Source of the DNA: Candidatus Cryptobacteroides excrementipullorum
GTDB taxonomy: Bacteria > Bacteroidota > Bacteroidia > Bacteroidales > UBA932
Direction of reading: 5' to 3'
Assembly: GCA_017695065.1 (NCBI GenBank)
Contig: JADILZ010000040.1
Location: forward strand, 48,315 to 112,314
DNA length: 64,000 nucleotides
The notes below the pieces were generated by a model. That model worked only from the letters and a program-made list of their open reading frames with translations. It made no database searches and was not told the DNA's origin. How positions within the stretch are numbered: position 1 is the first letter of the stretch; every line of letters starts with the position of its first letter. Below, one piece after another: positions 9,584 through 17,132 of this stretch. The position numbers were made by a program, and so were the translations under genes.

Positions 9584-10009
9584 ATGGACAAGGCCGCGCT
9601 TGTCAGCAGGACAAACGTCAGGATACGTTTCAGCGAGACGGATGCCATGGGTATCGTCTGGCATGGCAACTACGCCAGGTTTTTCGAGGATGGCAGGGAG
9701 GCTTTCGGGCACGAGTTCGGTCTGGACTACATGAGTGTCCGCAACGAAGGATATACCATCCCTGTTGTGGAGATGACCTGCAGTTACAGGAAATCGCTGA
9801 CTTTCGGGGAGGAGATAACGGTGGTGACCGGGCTTGTGCCGTGCGAAGCCGCCAAGATACAGTTTGAATATGCCATTTACAGGGCTTCAGACAACGAGCT
9901 GATGGCTTCGGGGAGCACGGTGCAGGTCTTTCTTGACCTGGAAGGGCAGCTCCAGCTTGTCTGTCCCGGGTTTTATCAGCAATGGAAACGGAAATGGAAC
10001 ATCATATGA
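9584..10009 (+). CDS. 4-hydroxybenzoyl-CoA thioesterase-like (YbgC/FadM type) hotdog protein
   Basis: A protein of about 141 residues with the 4HBT thioesterase signature: RIRFSETDAMGIVWHGNYARFFEDGREAF, seen here as SETDAMG and HGNYARFFE. The Asp in the TDAMG segment is the usual catalytic acid. It should hydrolyse acyl-thioesters, either to release the polyene or to clear stalled chains from ACP. The start at 9584 gives an N-terminus MDKAALVSRTNVRI of normal length. An alternative ATG at 9563 would overlap the preceding gene by 14 bp. It ends in ATGA shared with the next ketosynthase at 10006. Confidence 0.87.
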   Translation: MDKAALVSRTNVRIRFSETDAMGIVWHGNYARFFEDGREAFGHEFGLDYMSVRNEGYTIPVVEMTCSYRKSLTFGEEITVVTGLVPCEAAKIQFEYAIYRASDNELMASGSTVQVFLDLEGQLQLVCPGFYQQWKRKWNII

Positions 10010-11433
10010 ACGATGTGTACATAGGTGCATCTTCACTCATAACAGCCTTGGGGCGCGGGGTGAAGGTAAATGCGGATGCGGTGGAGAACTGCCTCTCGGG
10101 GGTGACCCTGCACGAGTCCGCGGATTTTTCTTCCGGGCCGCTGTATGCCGCATCCATACCGGAGAGTGTTTACAGGGAAGCGGTTTCAGAGTACGGGGAG
10201 CTTCCACGTGCGGAGCTGCTTCTTTCAGCTGTTGTCGGAGACGTACTGAAGGAGTCCGGGACGGACCTTTCCGACCCTGAGACAATGCTTGTAATATCCA
10301 CTACCAAAGGGGATGTGGAGCTGCTCGACCCTTCTGACAGCATGCCTGACGGGCGTACCTATCTGTGGAAGACAGGGGAGAATGTGGCCAGGCGCTTCGG
10401 GGCAGGGGACAGGTTCATCGTCATCTCCAATGCCTGTATATCAGGGGTCTCTGCCATGATTGTGGCCATGAGACTTGTCTCTTCCGGGAGGTGTCGAAGG
10501 GCTGTCGTTGCCGGCTGCGACGTGCTTTCACGCTTCGTGGTGAGCGGTTTCTCCTCGTTCAAGTCGTTGAGCTCCGGCCGGTGCCGTCCTTATGACGCAA
10601 GCCGCGACGGGCTGAATCTCGGTGAGGCCGCAGGGGCTGTTGTGCTCGGCTGCGGGCCTGAAGACGGGCAGGTGGTGATTTCCGGAGGTTCCATAAGCGA
10701 TGATGCCAACCATATTTCCGGACCGTCCCGTACCGGGGACGGGCTTTTCTTCGCCATGCGGGATGCCATGCGGGAGGCCGGGGTGACCCCTGACGAAATC
10801 AGCTTTATGGAGCTCCACGGTACGGCTACGGTGTATAACGACGAGATGGAATCCAAGGCGATAGCCCTGGCCGGAATGTCCCCGGTACCTGTCCAGAGCC
10901 TGAAACCTTACTTCGGCCATACTCTGGGAGCTTCGGGTGTGATAGAGACCATAATGAGCATAGAGCAGATGAAGCGCGGGGTGGTATGGGGCACACCCGG
11001 TTTCGTGACCATGGGAGTGCCCGAGCCGGTGAATGTCTCTGCGGAGCACAGGAAATGCCGCATGAGGCACTGTCTTAAGGCAGCTTCCGGATTCGGAGGG
11101 TGCAATGCTGCCATAGTCCTGAGCCTTCCGGAGTACGTGACGGACAGGGAAGACCGCTGGAGCCTGTCCCGTAACAGCGCCACGGAGGCTGAAGTGCTGC
11201 GTACTGTAGAAATCAGTGACGGAAGGATTCTCAGGAACGGACACGAGGTCTTCAGTTCCAAGGAACAGGATTTCGGAGATTTCGCCAGGGAAGCCTACAG
11301 GGCTTCAGGGCGCACCTATATGAAGTTCTTCAAGATGGACAACCTCTGCAAGCTCGGCTATCTTGCCGCTGAAGAGCTGCTTGACGGGATCGGTTTCGAG
11401 CCGCTTGAGACTGCTCTTGTCCTGTCGAACTAG
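10006..11433 (+). CDS. Beta-ketoacyl-ACP synthase (KS 2), C-terminal extension cut by an in-frame TAG
   Basis: The translated part is 475 residues. Residues 1-370 form a complete ketosynthase: Cys144 in SNACISGVS, His271 in MELHGTATVYND, His305 in YFGHTLGAS, ending near ASGFGGCNAAIVLS. From about residue 380 a second segment begins, with YMKFFKMDNLCKLGYLAAEEL and ETALVLSN, resembling the start of another thiolase-fold half. TAG at 11431-11433 stops this segment in its middle. The same frame then stays open for 107 more codons. The start at 10006 overlaps the thioesterase stop by ATGA; the ATG at 9982 lies inside that gene. The first ketosynthase domain should be made normally. Whether the truncated protein works depends on the lost tail. 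Confidence 0.85.
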   Translation: MNDVYIGASSLITALGRGVKVNADAVENCLSGVTLHESADFSSGPLYAASIPESVYREAVSEYGELPRAELLLSAVVGDVLKESGTDLSDPETMLVISTTKGDVELLDPSDSMPDGRTYLWKTGENVARRFGAGDRFIVISNACISGVSAMIVAMRLVSSGRCRRAVVAGCDVLSRFVVSGFSSFKSLSSGRCRPYDASRDGLNLGEAAGAVVLGCGPEDGQVVISGGSISDDANHISGPSRTGDGLFFAMRDAMREAGVTPDEISFMELHGTATVYNDEMESKAIALAGMSPVPVQSLKPYFGHTLGASGVIETIMSIEQMKRGVVWGTPGFVTMGVPEPVNVSAEHRKCRMRHCLKAASGFGGCNAAIVLSLPEYVTDREDRWSLSRNSATEAEVLRTVEISDGRILRNGHEVFSSKEQDFGDFAREAYRASGRTYMKFFKMDNLCKLGYLAAEELLDGIGFEPLETALVLSN

Positions 11434-11757
11434 AGCTCGTCCCTGGACTCCGACCTGAGGCATCTGGAGGAGGTAGCCCTTCACGGCGAGCAGGGTGCGA
11501 GCCCTGCGGTGTTCGTATATACCTTGCCGAATGTGGTTTCCGGAGAGATTTGCATCCGTCACAGGATAAAGGGCGAGAACACGTTTTTCATCACCAGGGA
11601 ATACGCTCCCGGGAAACTGCGCGGATATGCCTCTATGATAATGTCCGGGTGCGGCTACCGCTACTGTATCGCAGGCTGGTGCGAGATGCTCAAGGGCAGG
11701 TACATGGCCAGGTTCGAGCTGCTCGGCCCTGGGACCATTTCAGGGAATGAAGTTTAA
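11434..11757 (+). pseudogene. In-frame continuation of KS 2 after the TAG (ketosynthase-like C-terminal segment)
   Basis: These 107 codons continue the KS 2 frame directly after TAG and end at TAA 11755-11757. The reading is conserved-looking: SSSLDSDLRHLEE, then ASPAVFVYTLPNVVSGEICI and RHRIKGENTFFI. These read as one block with the upstream ALVLSN, as in the non-catalytic ketosynthase-like halves of polyene clusters. The position expected for a nucleophile Cys is in VYTLPNVV, which has none. No good start codon or ribosome site lies between TAG and the first conserved block, so independent translation is unlikely. The ACP gene follows 17 bp later. One base change at the TAG would restore a 583-residue protein. 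Confidence 0.7.
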
Positions 11758-11774
11758 AACAATACAGGAACATA

Positions 11775-12032
11775 ATGGAAAATATCAACGAAACTTTTAA
11801 AAGACAGCTTGTCGAGGCCCTTAACCTTGAAGATGTCAGGCCGGAAGACATAGATGACAATGCTCCTCTGTTCGGCGACGCAGGACTGGGACTCGATTCC
11901 ATAGATGCTCTCGAGATCATCCTCATTCTCGAGAGGAACTACGGCGTGAAGGTGGAGAACCCTAGGGAAGGAAAGGAGATATTCTATTCCGTATCCACCA
12001 TAGCGGACTATATCAGGAAGCACAGGAAATGA
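11775..12032 (+). CDS. Acyl carrier protein 2
   Basis: An 85-residue ACP with the phosphopantetheine serine at position 42 in GLGLDSIDALE and a typical following helix ILERNYGVKVEN. It differs clearly from ACP 1: an LDSID motif in place of MDSLD, and a longer loop before helix IV (REGKEIFYSVSTIADYI). It sits between the TAG-interrupted KS 2 and KS 3, sharing ATGA with the latter, so it is probably the carrier used by that ketosynthase pair. Confidence 0.92.
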   Translation: MENINETFKRQLVEALNLEDVRPEDIDDNAPLFGDAGLGLDSIDALEIILILERNYGVKVENPREGKEIFYSVSTIADYIRKHRK

Positions 12033-13219
12033 CAAGGGTCCTGGTGACCGGGCTCGGAGTCATATCCGCCATCGGAAAGGATCTTCGGGAGAACATGGCA
12101 TCCCTGCGCGGAGGAAAGCACGGGATAGGGCCTGTCGTCCATTTTCATACTGAGCTCGGATTTCCTGCCGGCGAAGTGAAGCGGGACAACAGTGACCTGA
12201 AGGGGATGCTCGGCATAGCTCCCGGCAGGACTGTCTCCAGGACAGCCCTCCTGGGGCTTGCCGCCGCTTCGGAGGCTGTCGCCGATGCTTCGGCTGACAT
12301 GCAGCCATGGCAGCGGGTCGGGCTTGTTTCCGCCACTTCAGTCGGAGGGATGGACCTGACTGAATGTTTCTACGAAGATTTCAGGGAGAATCCCGGGCGC
12401 GGAAGACTAAGGGACGTGGCCATGCATGACTGCGCTGCGAGCACTGAATTCATTGCCGATGCTCTCGGGATAAAGGGATTTGTCACCACGGTCAGCACAG
12501 CCTGCTCTTCCGCCGGGAATGCTCTGATGCTCGGGGCGAGAATGATAAGGCACGGGCTTCTCGACACTGTGATAGCAGGAGGGACGGATGCCTTGTGCAG
12601 GTTCACCCTCAACGGGTTCAATTCACTGAAAATCCTCGATACCGGGCACTCGCGCCCGATGTCCGCAGACCGCAACGGCCTGAATCTCGGTGAAGGGGCG
12701 GGATTTCTTGTCCTCCAGTCCGAAAGGGCGGCACGCCGGACTCCATACTGCGAGCTCCGTGGCTTCGCGAACGTGAATGAGGCCTATCACCAGACTGGCA
12801 GTTCCCCTGAAGGAGACGGTGCATACATGTCCATGACGGAAGCTATGCGGGATGCGGGTATAGCACCGGACGAGGTGGACTACATCAACGTCCACGGTAC
12901 AGGCACATTCCAGAACGACCTGTCCGAGAGTGTGGCCATGAGGAGGATTTTCGGAGACAAAGTTCCGATGTTCAGTTCCGTGAAGCCGTTCGTCGGCCAC
13001 ACTCTCGGGGCGTCGGAAGGCATCGAGGCTGTGTATTCCGCCATGTCGGTGGCTGAGGGAACAGTCTATCCCAACCTCAACTTCACGTCCGCCATCCCCG
13101 AGACCGGCCTGGTCCCTGTCCTTTCATGGAAGGACTCTCTCGGGATACGGAACGTACTTTCCAATTCGTTCGGATTCGGGGGCAACAACTCTACGCTTGT
13201 CTTTTCACGCTGCAGATGA
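12029..13219 (+). CDS. Beta-ketoacyl-ACP synthase (FabF-type), KS 3
   Basis: A 396-residue complete ketosynthase. Triad residues are Cys159 in TTVSTACSSAGNAL, His289 in NVHGTGTFQND and His324 in PFVGHTLGASEG, and the C-terminus SNSFGFGGNNSTLVFS is canonical. It overlaps ACP 2 by ATGA and is followed 7 bp later by a Cys-less ketosynthase-like gene. This KS plus Cys-less order is the arrangement of a KS-chain-length-factor heterodimer, such as ApeO-ApeC of the Escherichia coli aryl-polyene system. It is therefore the best candidate for the iterative extending condensing enzyme. Confidence 0.93.
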   Translation: MTRVLVTGLGVISAIGKDLRENMASLRGGKHGIGPVVHFHTELGFPAGEVKRDNSDLKGMLGIAPGRTVSRTALLGLAAASEAVADASADMQPWQRVGLVSATSVGGMDLTECFYEDFRENPGRGRLRDVAMHDCAASTEFIADALGIKGFVTTVSTACSSAGNALMLGARMIRHGLLDTVIAGGTDALCRFTLNGFNSLKILDTGHSRPMSADRNGLNLGEGAGFLVLQSERAARRTPYCELRGFANVNEAYHQTGSSPEGDGAYMSMTEAMRDAGIAPDEVDYINVHGTGTFQNDLSESVAMRRIFGDKVPMFSSVKPFVGHTLGASEGIEAVYSAMSVAEGTVYPNLNFTSAIPETGLVPVLSWKDSLGIRNVLSNSFGFGGNNSTLVFSRCR

Positions 13220-13226
13220 CAGATAT

Positions 13227-14063
13227 ATGGTACCGGTATATATAGACAGGGTCTCATACGTGGACGGCTCATCCCTGAAGGATCTGCCGCTTGCTTCGCT
13301 CATAGGCAACCCCAACATGCTCAGGCGTATGTCCCGGCTGATCAGGATGGGTGTGGCCGCAGGCCTGATGTGCCTTGACGGACTTTCCCCGGATGAGGTG
13401 GATGCCATTGTCACCGCCACTTCCCTCGGCGGACTTGAGGATACGGGCAAGTTCCTGGAGGAAATCTCCTCACGCAACGAGTCCTCCCTAAACCCGACTC
13501 CGTTCATGCGTTCTACATTCAATACCGTCGGGGCCCAGATTGCTCTGCTCAAGGGAATCAGGGCATACAATGTGACTTATGTCCACCGGGGGCTGAGTCT
13601 CGAGAGCGCATTGACCGATGCCATGCTCCAGATTGCGGAAGGGAGAAGGAATGTCCTGGCAGGGGCATTTGACGAGATCACACCGGAGTCGCATGCGGTG
13701 AAAGAGAGGCTCGGCTTCTCGCGCAAGGGCTGGACGGACAGTGAAGGAGCCGGTTTCATGCTTCTCTGCAGTGAACCTTCGGAAAGCACTCTTGCCGAGT
13801 TGTGCGGTCTGAGGACCTGGAGGGGGACCATGGACGCGGACGGGGCCGGAGATGCCGTCAGGTCTTTCCTCGGGGAGCACGGGCTCGGAATGTCCGATGT
13901 GACCTTCTTTTCGCCTGAAACCGCAGGCTGCTCCTGGACAGGCTCTGCCGGAAGGATATGCGGGGCAGCCGGGGCGGTCGGTGACGCGGGGACAGGGTAT
14001 GTGGCTGTTTACAGCTGCAGCACAGGCATGTATCATTCTGCTGTTCTCTTGAGGAGGCCATAA
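13227..14063 (+). CDS. Ketosynthase-like chain length factor, lacking the catalytic Cys
   Basis: A 278-residue protein covering only part of the thiolase fold. It has ATSLGGLEDTGKFL and STFNTVGAQIALL, matching the N-terminal half of a ketosynthase. The nucleophile elbow reads VTYVHRGLSLESAL, so the position of Cys is taken by Gly (about residue 122). SEGAGFMLL matches the later GEGAGFLVL strand. The His motifs are not found. This is the pattern of a chain length factor partner that shapes the acyl tunnel of KS 3. The ATG at 13227 lies 7 bp after KS 3; an in-frame ATG at 13197 would overlap KS 3 by 23 bp. Confidence 0.82.
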   Translation: MVPVYIDRVSYVDGSSLKDLPLASLIGNPNMLRRMSRLIRMGVAAGLMCLDGLSPDEVDAIVTATSLGGLEDTGKFLEEISSRNESSLNPTPFMRSTFNTVGAQIALLKGIRAYNVTYVHRGLSLESALTDAMLQIAEGRRNVLAGAFDEITPESHAVKERLGFSRKGWTDSEGAGFMLLCSEPSESTLAELCGLRTWRGTMDADGAGDAVRSFLGEHGLGMSDVTFFSPETAGCSWTGSAGRICGAAGAVGDAGTGYVAVYSCSTGMYHSAVLLRRP

Positions 14064-14080
14064 GGCGGGGAGGTAGGGTC

Positions 14081-14797
14081 ATGGCGGTGATTGCGGTTGC
14101 TGTAGCGTCTGTTCTGGTGGCGGTCCTGGTGCTTTTCCTGGCATACGGGGCTGCCGACATTTCATCCGGGGTCTATCTCAAGGCGCTGTGCAGGGTGAAG
14201 ACAGAGGAGAGGAGAGTATGGCTCACTTTCGATGACGGCCCTTCCGCCGGGGAGACGGAGAAGGTGCTCGATGTATTGAAGGCACACGGTGCGAAGGCCA
14301 CGTTCTTCTGCACAGGCAGGAACCTGGAGGAGAATCCGGGGATAGCCGCCCGCATTGCCCGTGAAGGACACGGGATCGGGAACCACTCGTGGTCCCATGC
14401 TCCATCATTCCCGCTTTACGGGTTACGGCGCATGAAGGAAGACGTTCTCAGGTGCTCTGCAGCCCTGGAGAAGGCCACCGGATACGGAGCGGCAGTATTC
14501 AGGCCTCCTTTCGGTGTGACGAATCCAACGGTAGCCAGGATGACCAGAGATCTTGAGTATAATGTAATTGGCTGGAGTATAAGGACTTATGATACTGTCC
14601 GCAATCCGGACAAGGTCCTTGGTGCCGTTAAGTCCGGTCTCCGTCCGGGAGCTGTCATCCTGCTTCACGACAGGCTTCCGCAGTGCGCCGGCACGCTGGA
14701 ATCGGTACTTGCGCTTCTGGAAAGAGAGGGATACAGCTTCGACAGGAGCATTGTGGTCCCGGACCATGTGGAAAGAAAATATGTAACAGGAATATGA
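14081..14797 (+). CDS. Polysaccharide deacetylase (NodB/CE4) family protein
   Basis: A 238-residue CE4 esterase-family protein with an N-terminal membrane segment (residues 1-23, VIAVAVASVLVAVLVLFLAY). The metal and catalytic motifs are complete: TFDDGPS (Asp51, Asp52), NHSWSH (His102, His106), FRPPFG and a late VILLHD. It should deacetylate an amide on the outer face of the inner membrane. It lies inside the pigment operon, 17 bp after the chain length factor and sharing ATGA with the LolA-like gene. This suggests it acts on an acylated amino sugar or similar head group of the polyene lipid, an inference with no direct support. Confidence 0.85.
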   Translation: MAVIAVAVASVLVAVLVLFLAYGAADISSGVYLKALCRVKTEERRVWLTFDDGPSAGETEKVLDVLKAHGAKATFFCTGRNLEENPGIAARIAREGHGIGNHSWSHAPSFPLYGLRRMKEDVLRCSAALEKATGYGAAVFRPPFGVTNPTVARMTRDLEYNVIGWSIRTYDTVRNPDKVLGAVKSGLRPGAVILLHDRLPQCAGTLESVLALLEREGYSFDRSIVVPDHVERKYVTGI

Positions 14798-15441
14798 ACG
14801 GTAAAAAAATAATATCTTTGCTGGCGGCTGTTTTCCTGCCGGCCATGCTGGCGCCATGCGCCTTTTCACAGGAGCTTGTGGAGTTGGACGATGTCCGGGG
14901 TTTTGAAAAGAGGCTTGAGGAGACAGCGGCTTCGATACGGACTATAGACAGCCGTTTCATGCAGCGCAAATACATGGATGTTCTTCAGAAGGACATGGTG
15001 TCGGAGGGGACTTTCAGGTATATGGCGCCGGACAAGGTGAGGATGGAATACGAGACCCCGGTACAGTATGTCATGGTGATGAACGGTGATTCCATGAAGA
15101 CGGTCTCCGGGGGAAAAGAGAATGTGATGAGGGACACCGGAAGTCCCATGTTCTCCCAGCTGCGCAGTCTGATGACAGCATGCATGACCGGGGCCCTCGG
15201 GGCACTGAATGATAATTTCAAGGTCAGGTTTTTTTCCGGGGACGGCGAATATGTACTGAGACTTGAGCCTCTGGACGAGTTCATGAAAGACTATATCAGC
15301 ATGATAGAGATGCATATAGACATGAAGGAGATGAAGCTCGTCAGGCTCAGGATGAACGAAGGCGGGACAGACTATACCGAGTACCTGTTCAGCGACATAA
15401 AGTACAACACTCTTGAGGATGAGGGCATTTTTGAAATATAG
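14794..15441 (+). CDS. LolA-like outer membrane lipoprotein carrier
   Basis: A 215-residue secreted protein with a signal peptide ending near CAFSQ. The mature part has LolA family features: a first strand block with SIRTIDSRFMQRKYMDVL, then GTFRYMAPDKVRMEYETP and the repeated antiparallel beta pattern. LolA proteins chaperone lipid-modified cargo through the periplasm. Homologues occur in aryl-polyene and flexirubin clusters, where the cargo is thought to be the polyene lipid, so it is probably the periplasmic shuttle here. It starts in ATGA overlap with the deacetylase. The next gene, a lipoprotein, begins inside its last 23 bases. Confidence 0.82.
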   Translation: MNGKKIISLLAAVFLPAMLAPCAFSQELVELDDVRGFEKRLEETAASIRTIDSRFMQRKYMDVLQKDMVSEGTFRYMAPDKVRMEYETPVQYVMVMNGDSMKTVSGGKENVMRDTGSPMFSQLRSLMTACMTGALGALNDNFKVRFFSGDGEYVLRLEPLDEFMKDYISMIEMHIDMKEMKLVRLRMNEGGTDYTEYLFSDIKYNTLEDEGIFEI

Positions 15442-15934
15442 GCTTCCTGTGGCGCTTGCCCTTGTACTTGCGGCTTCCTGCTCTCCCAAGGTCATGCCGG
15501 AGCCGGCCGGGCTGCCGTCATCGTGGATAAGCGGCGTGGAAGGCACCTGCGGTGCCTACGGCATGAGAATCACATTCAGGTCACTGTCAGAGTCATGCAT
15601 GCTTGCCGTGCGCAGGACAGGCGACGGAGTCAGGGCCCAGGCCGTGACCTGGTTCGGGATGAGCCTTTTCGATGTGCATGTGGGGAAGGACGGTTTGTCC
15701 GTGAACTCATGCGCTGCATTCCTCGACAGAAGGCCTGTGCTGTCCGTCATCGGGAATACCCTCAGGTGTGTATTCATGGACGGGGGACGGACTGCGGTGA
15801 AGGGTGGCACTACCGTTACCAGGAGAGCAGGGGTGGTCTGCACCCGAGTATCGCTCCCGGACGGCAGGCGGGTCCTGTCTGTGAAGCACAGGCTTTCAGG
15901 TATGGGGATGGAATTGGAAGGACTGGAGGATTGA
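15419..15934 (+). CDS. Small lipoprotein of the polyene cluster (possible LolB-like or DUF3261-like partner)
   Basis: A 171-residue lipoprotein. MRAFLKYRLPVALALVLAASC has a lipobox ending at Cys21, so the mature protein is lipid-anchored. The rest is beta-rich without a recognised motif. It overlaps the LolA-like gene by 23 bp; the ATG at 15419 is preferred over a TTG at 15413. Aryl-polyene operons of proteobacteria also pair a LolA-like carrier with a small lipoprotein. A receiving role at the outer membrane, similar to LolB, is plausible but only inferred from position and size. Confidence 0.7.
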   Translation: MRAFLKYRLPVALALVLAASCSPKVMPEPAGLPSSWISGVEGTCGAYGMRITFRSLSESCMLAVRRTGDGVRAQAVTWFGMSLFDVHVGKDGLSVNSCAAFLDRRPVLSVIGNTLRCVFMDGGRTAVKGGTTVTRRAGVVCTRVSLPDGRRVLSVKHRLSGMGMELEGLED

Positions 15935-15944
15935 GACAGCATAT

Positions 15945-17132
15945 ATGGACGGACATAAGGAAAATGAAGGAATGAGGCATGATGTGGTGGCTGTGGTCCC
16001 GACTTACAACAACGGGAGGACCCTGCGCGATGTCGTTCTCGGGATAAGGGAATATCTCCGGGATGTCATTGTCGTGGACGACGGCTCCACTGATGATACT
16101 CCTTCTGTCCTGTCGTCGCTCGGGGATGCTGTCCGGGTGATCAGGCATCCGTCCAACAGAGGAAAGGGAAATGCCCTCAAGACAGGGCTCTCCGAGGCGC
16201 GCAGGTCCGGATACAGGTATGCCATCACGATTGATTCCGACGGCCAGCATTTCCCGTCGGACATCCCTTCTTTCCTTTCAGAGATAGAAAAGACCCCGGG
16301 CGCAGTGCTTGTCGGGGCGAGGAACATATCCGCGGAGAACATGCCGGGAAAGAACAGCTTCGCCAACAGGTTCTCCAACTTCTGGTACAGGCTCGAGACC
16401 GGGAACCGCCTTTCGGACACACAGTCAGGGTTCCGGCTATATCCGGTACAGGATACGGATTATTCAAAATGGTGGTACACAGGTAAATATGAGTTTGAAC
16501 TCGAAGCTATTGTGTTCGCTTCATGGAGAGGCGTGACAGTCAGGAATATCCCGGTGAAAGTGTATTACCAGCCTCCCGGTGAAAGAGTGTCGCATTTCAG
16601 GCCCTTCAGGGATTTTTTCAGGATAAGCGTCCTCAACACCGTGCTTGTGCTTGTATGTGCGCTATGGATATGGCCGAGGAATTTCCTGCGTAACTTCAGC
16701 CGGAAGAACATCGGAGCCTTCTATCGCCGGCACATAGCCAATGCTACAGAGTCCAACTTCAGGATTGCCGCTGCTGTCGCCCTGGGCGTGTTCATGGGCA
16801 TAGTGCCTATCTGGGGATACCAGATGATAACAGCTGTCGCCATAGCCCATTTCCTGAGGCTTAACAAGGTGATTACTGTCGTGGCATCCAATATAAGCAT
16901 CCCACCGATGATACCGCTGATCCTCTACGGTAGCTATTACACAGGCTGTAAGGTACTGGGACGCCCTTGTTCACTGAGCATGGGCGACATTTCGCTCGAG
17001 AACACTTTCTCAGTCCTTGAACAGTATGTGACAGGAAGTTTCATATTCGCTGCGGCATGTTCGCTCCTGGCCGGTCTGCTGACCTGGGCCCTGCTGTGCC
17101 TGTTCAGAAGGAGGAGGTCAACATGGGCATGA
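15945..17132 (+). CDS. GT2 glycosyltransferase fused to DUF2062
   Basis: A 395-residue fusion. Residues about 10-230 form a family 2 glycosyltransferase, with AVVPTYNNGRTL, the Asp motif VIVVDDGSTDDT and the metal site ITIDSDGQHFP. From about residue 235 a membrane part follows: one helix (VLNTVLVLVCALWIW), then FRIAAAVALGVFMGIVPIWGYQ, the DUF2062 signature, and a terminal helix. Such fusions are found in aryl-polyene clusters and probably add a sugar, or build a carrier-linked head group, on the inner membrane. An alternative start at 15972 would shorten it by nine residues. The next gene begins 10 bp before its end. Confidence 0.85.
   Translation: MDGHKENEGMRHDVVAVVPTYNNGRTLRDVVLGIREYLRDVIVVDDGSTDDTPSVLSSLGDAVRVIRHPSNRGKGNALKTGLSEARRSGYRYAITIDSDGQHFPSDIPSFLSEIEKTPGAVLVGARNISAENMPGKNSFANRFSNFWYRLETGNRLSDTQSGFRLYPVQDTDYSKWWYTGKYEFELEAIVFASWRGVTVRNIPVKVYYQPPGERVSHFRPFRDFFRISVLNTVLVLVCALWIWPRNFLRNFSRKNIGAFYRRHIANATESNFRIAAAVALGVFMGIVPIWGYQMITAVAIAHFLRLNKVITVVASNISIPPMIPLILYGSYYTGCKVLGRPCSLSMGDISLENTFSVLEQYVTGSFIFAAACSLLAGLLTWALLCLFRRRRSTWA

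Noticed and set aside
11431..11433. TAG as a reassigned sense codon throughout the genome
   Set aside because: Intact genes end in TAG, for example the LolA-like gene (15439-15441) and the TolC gene (39746-39748).
11509..11757. An independent gene starting at 11509
   Set aside because: It starts in the middle of a conserved block and is simply the KS 2 frame after the TAG; no ribosome site precedes it.
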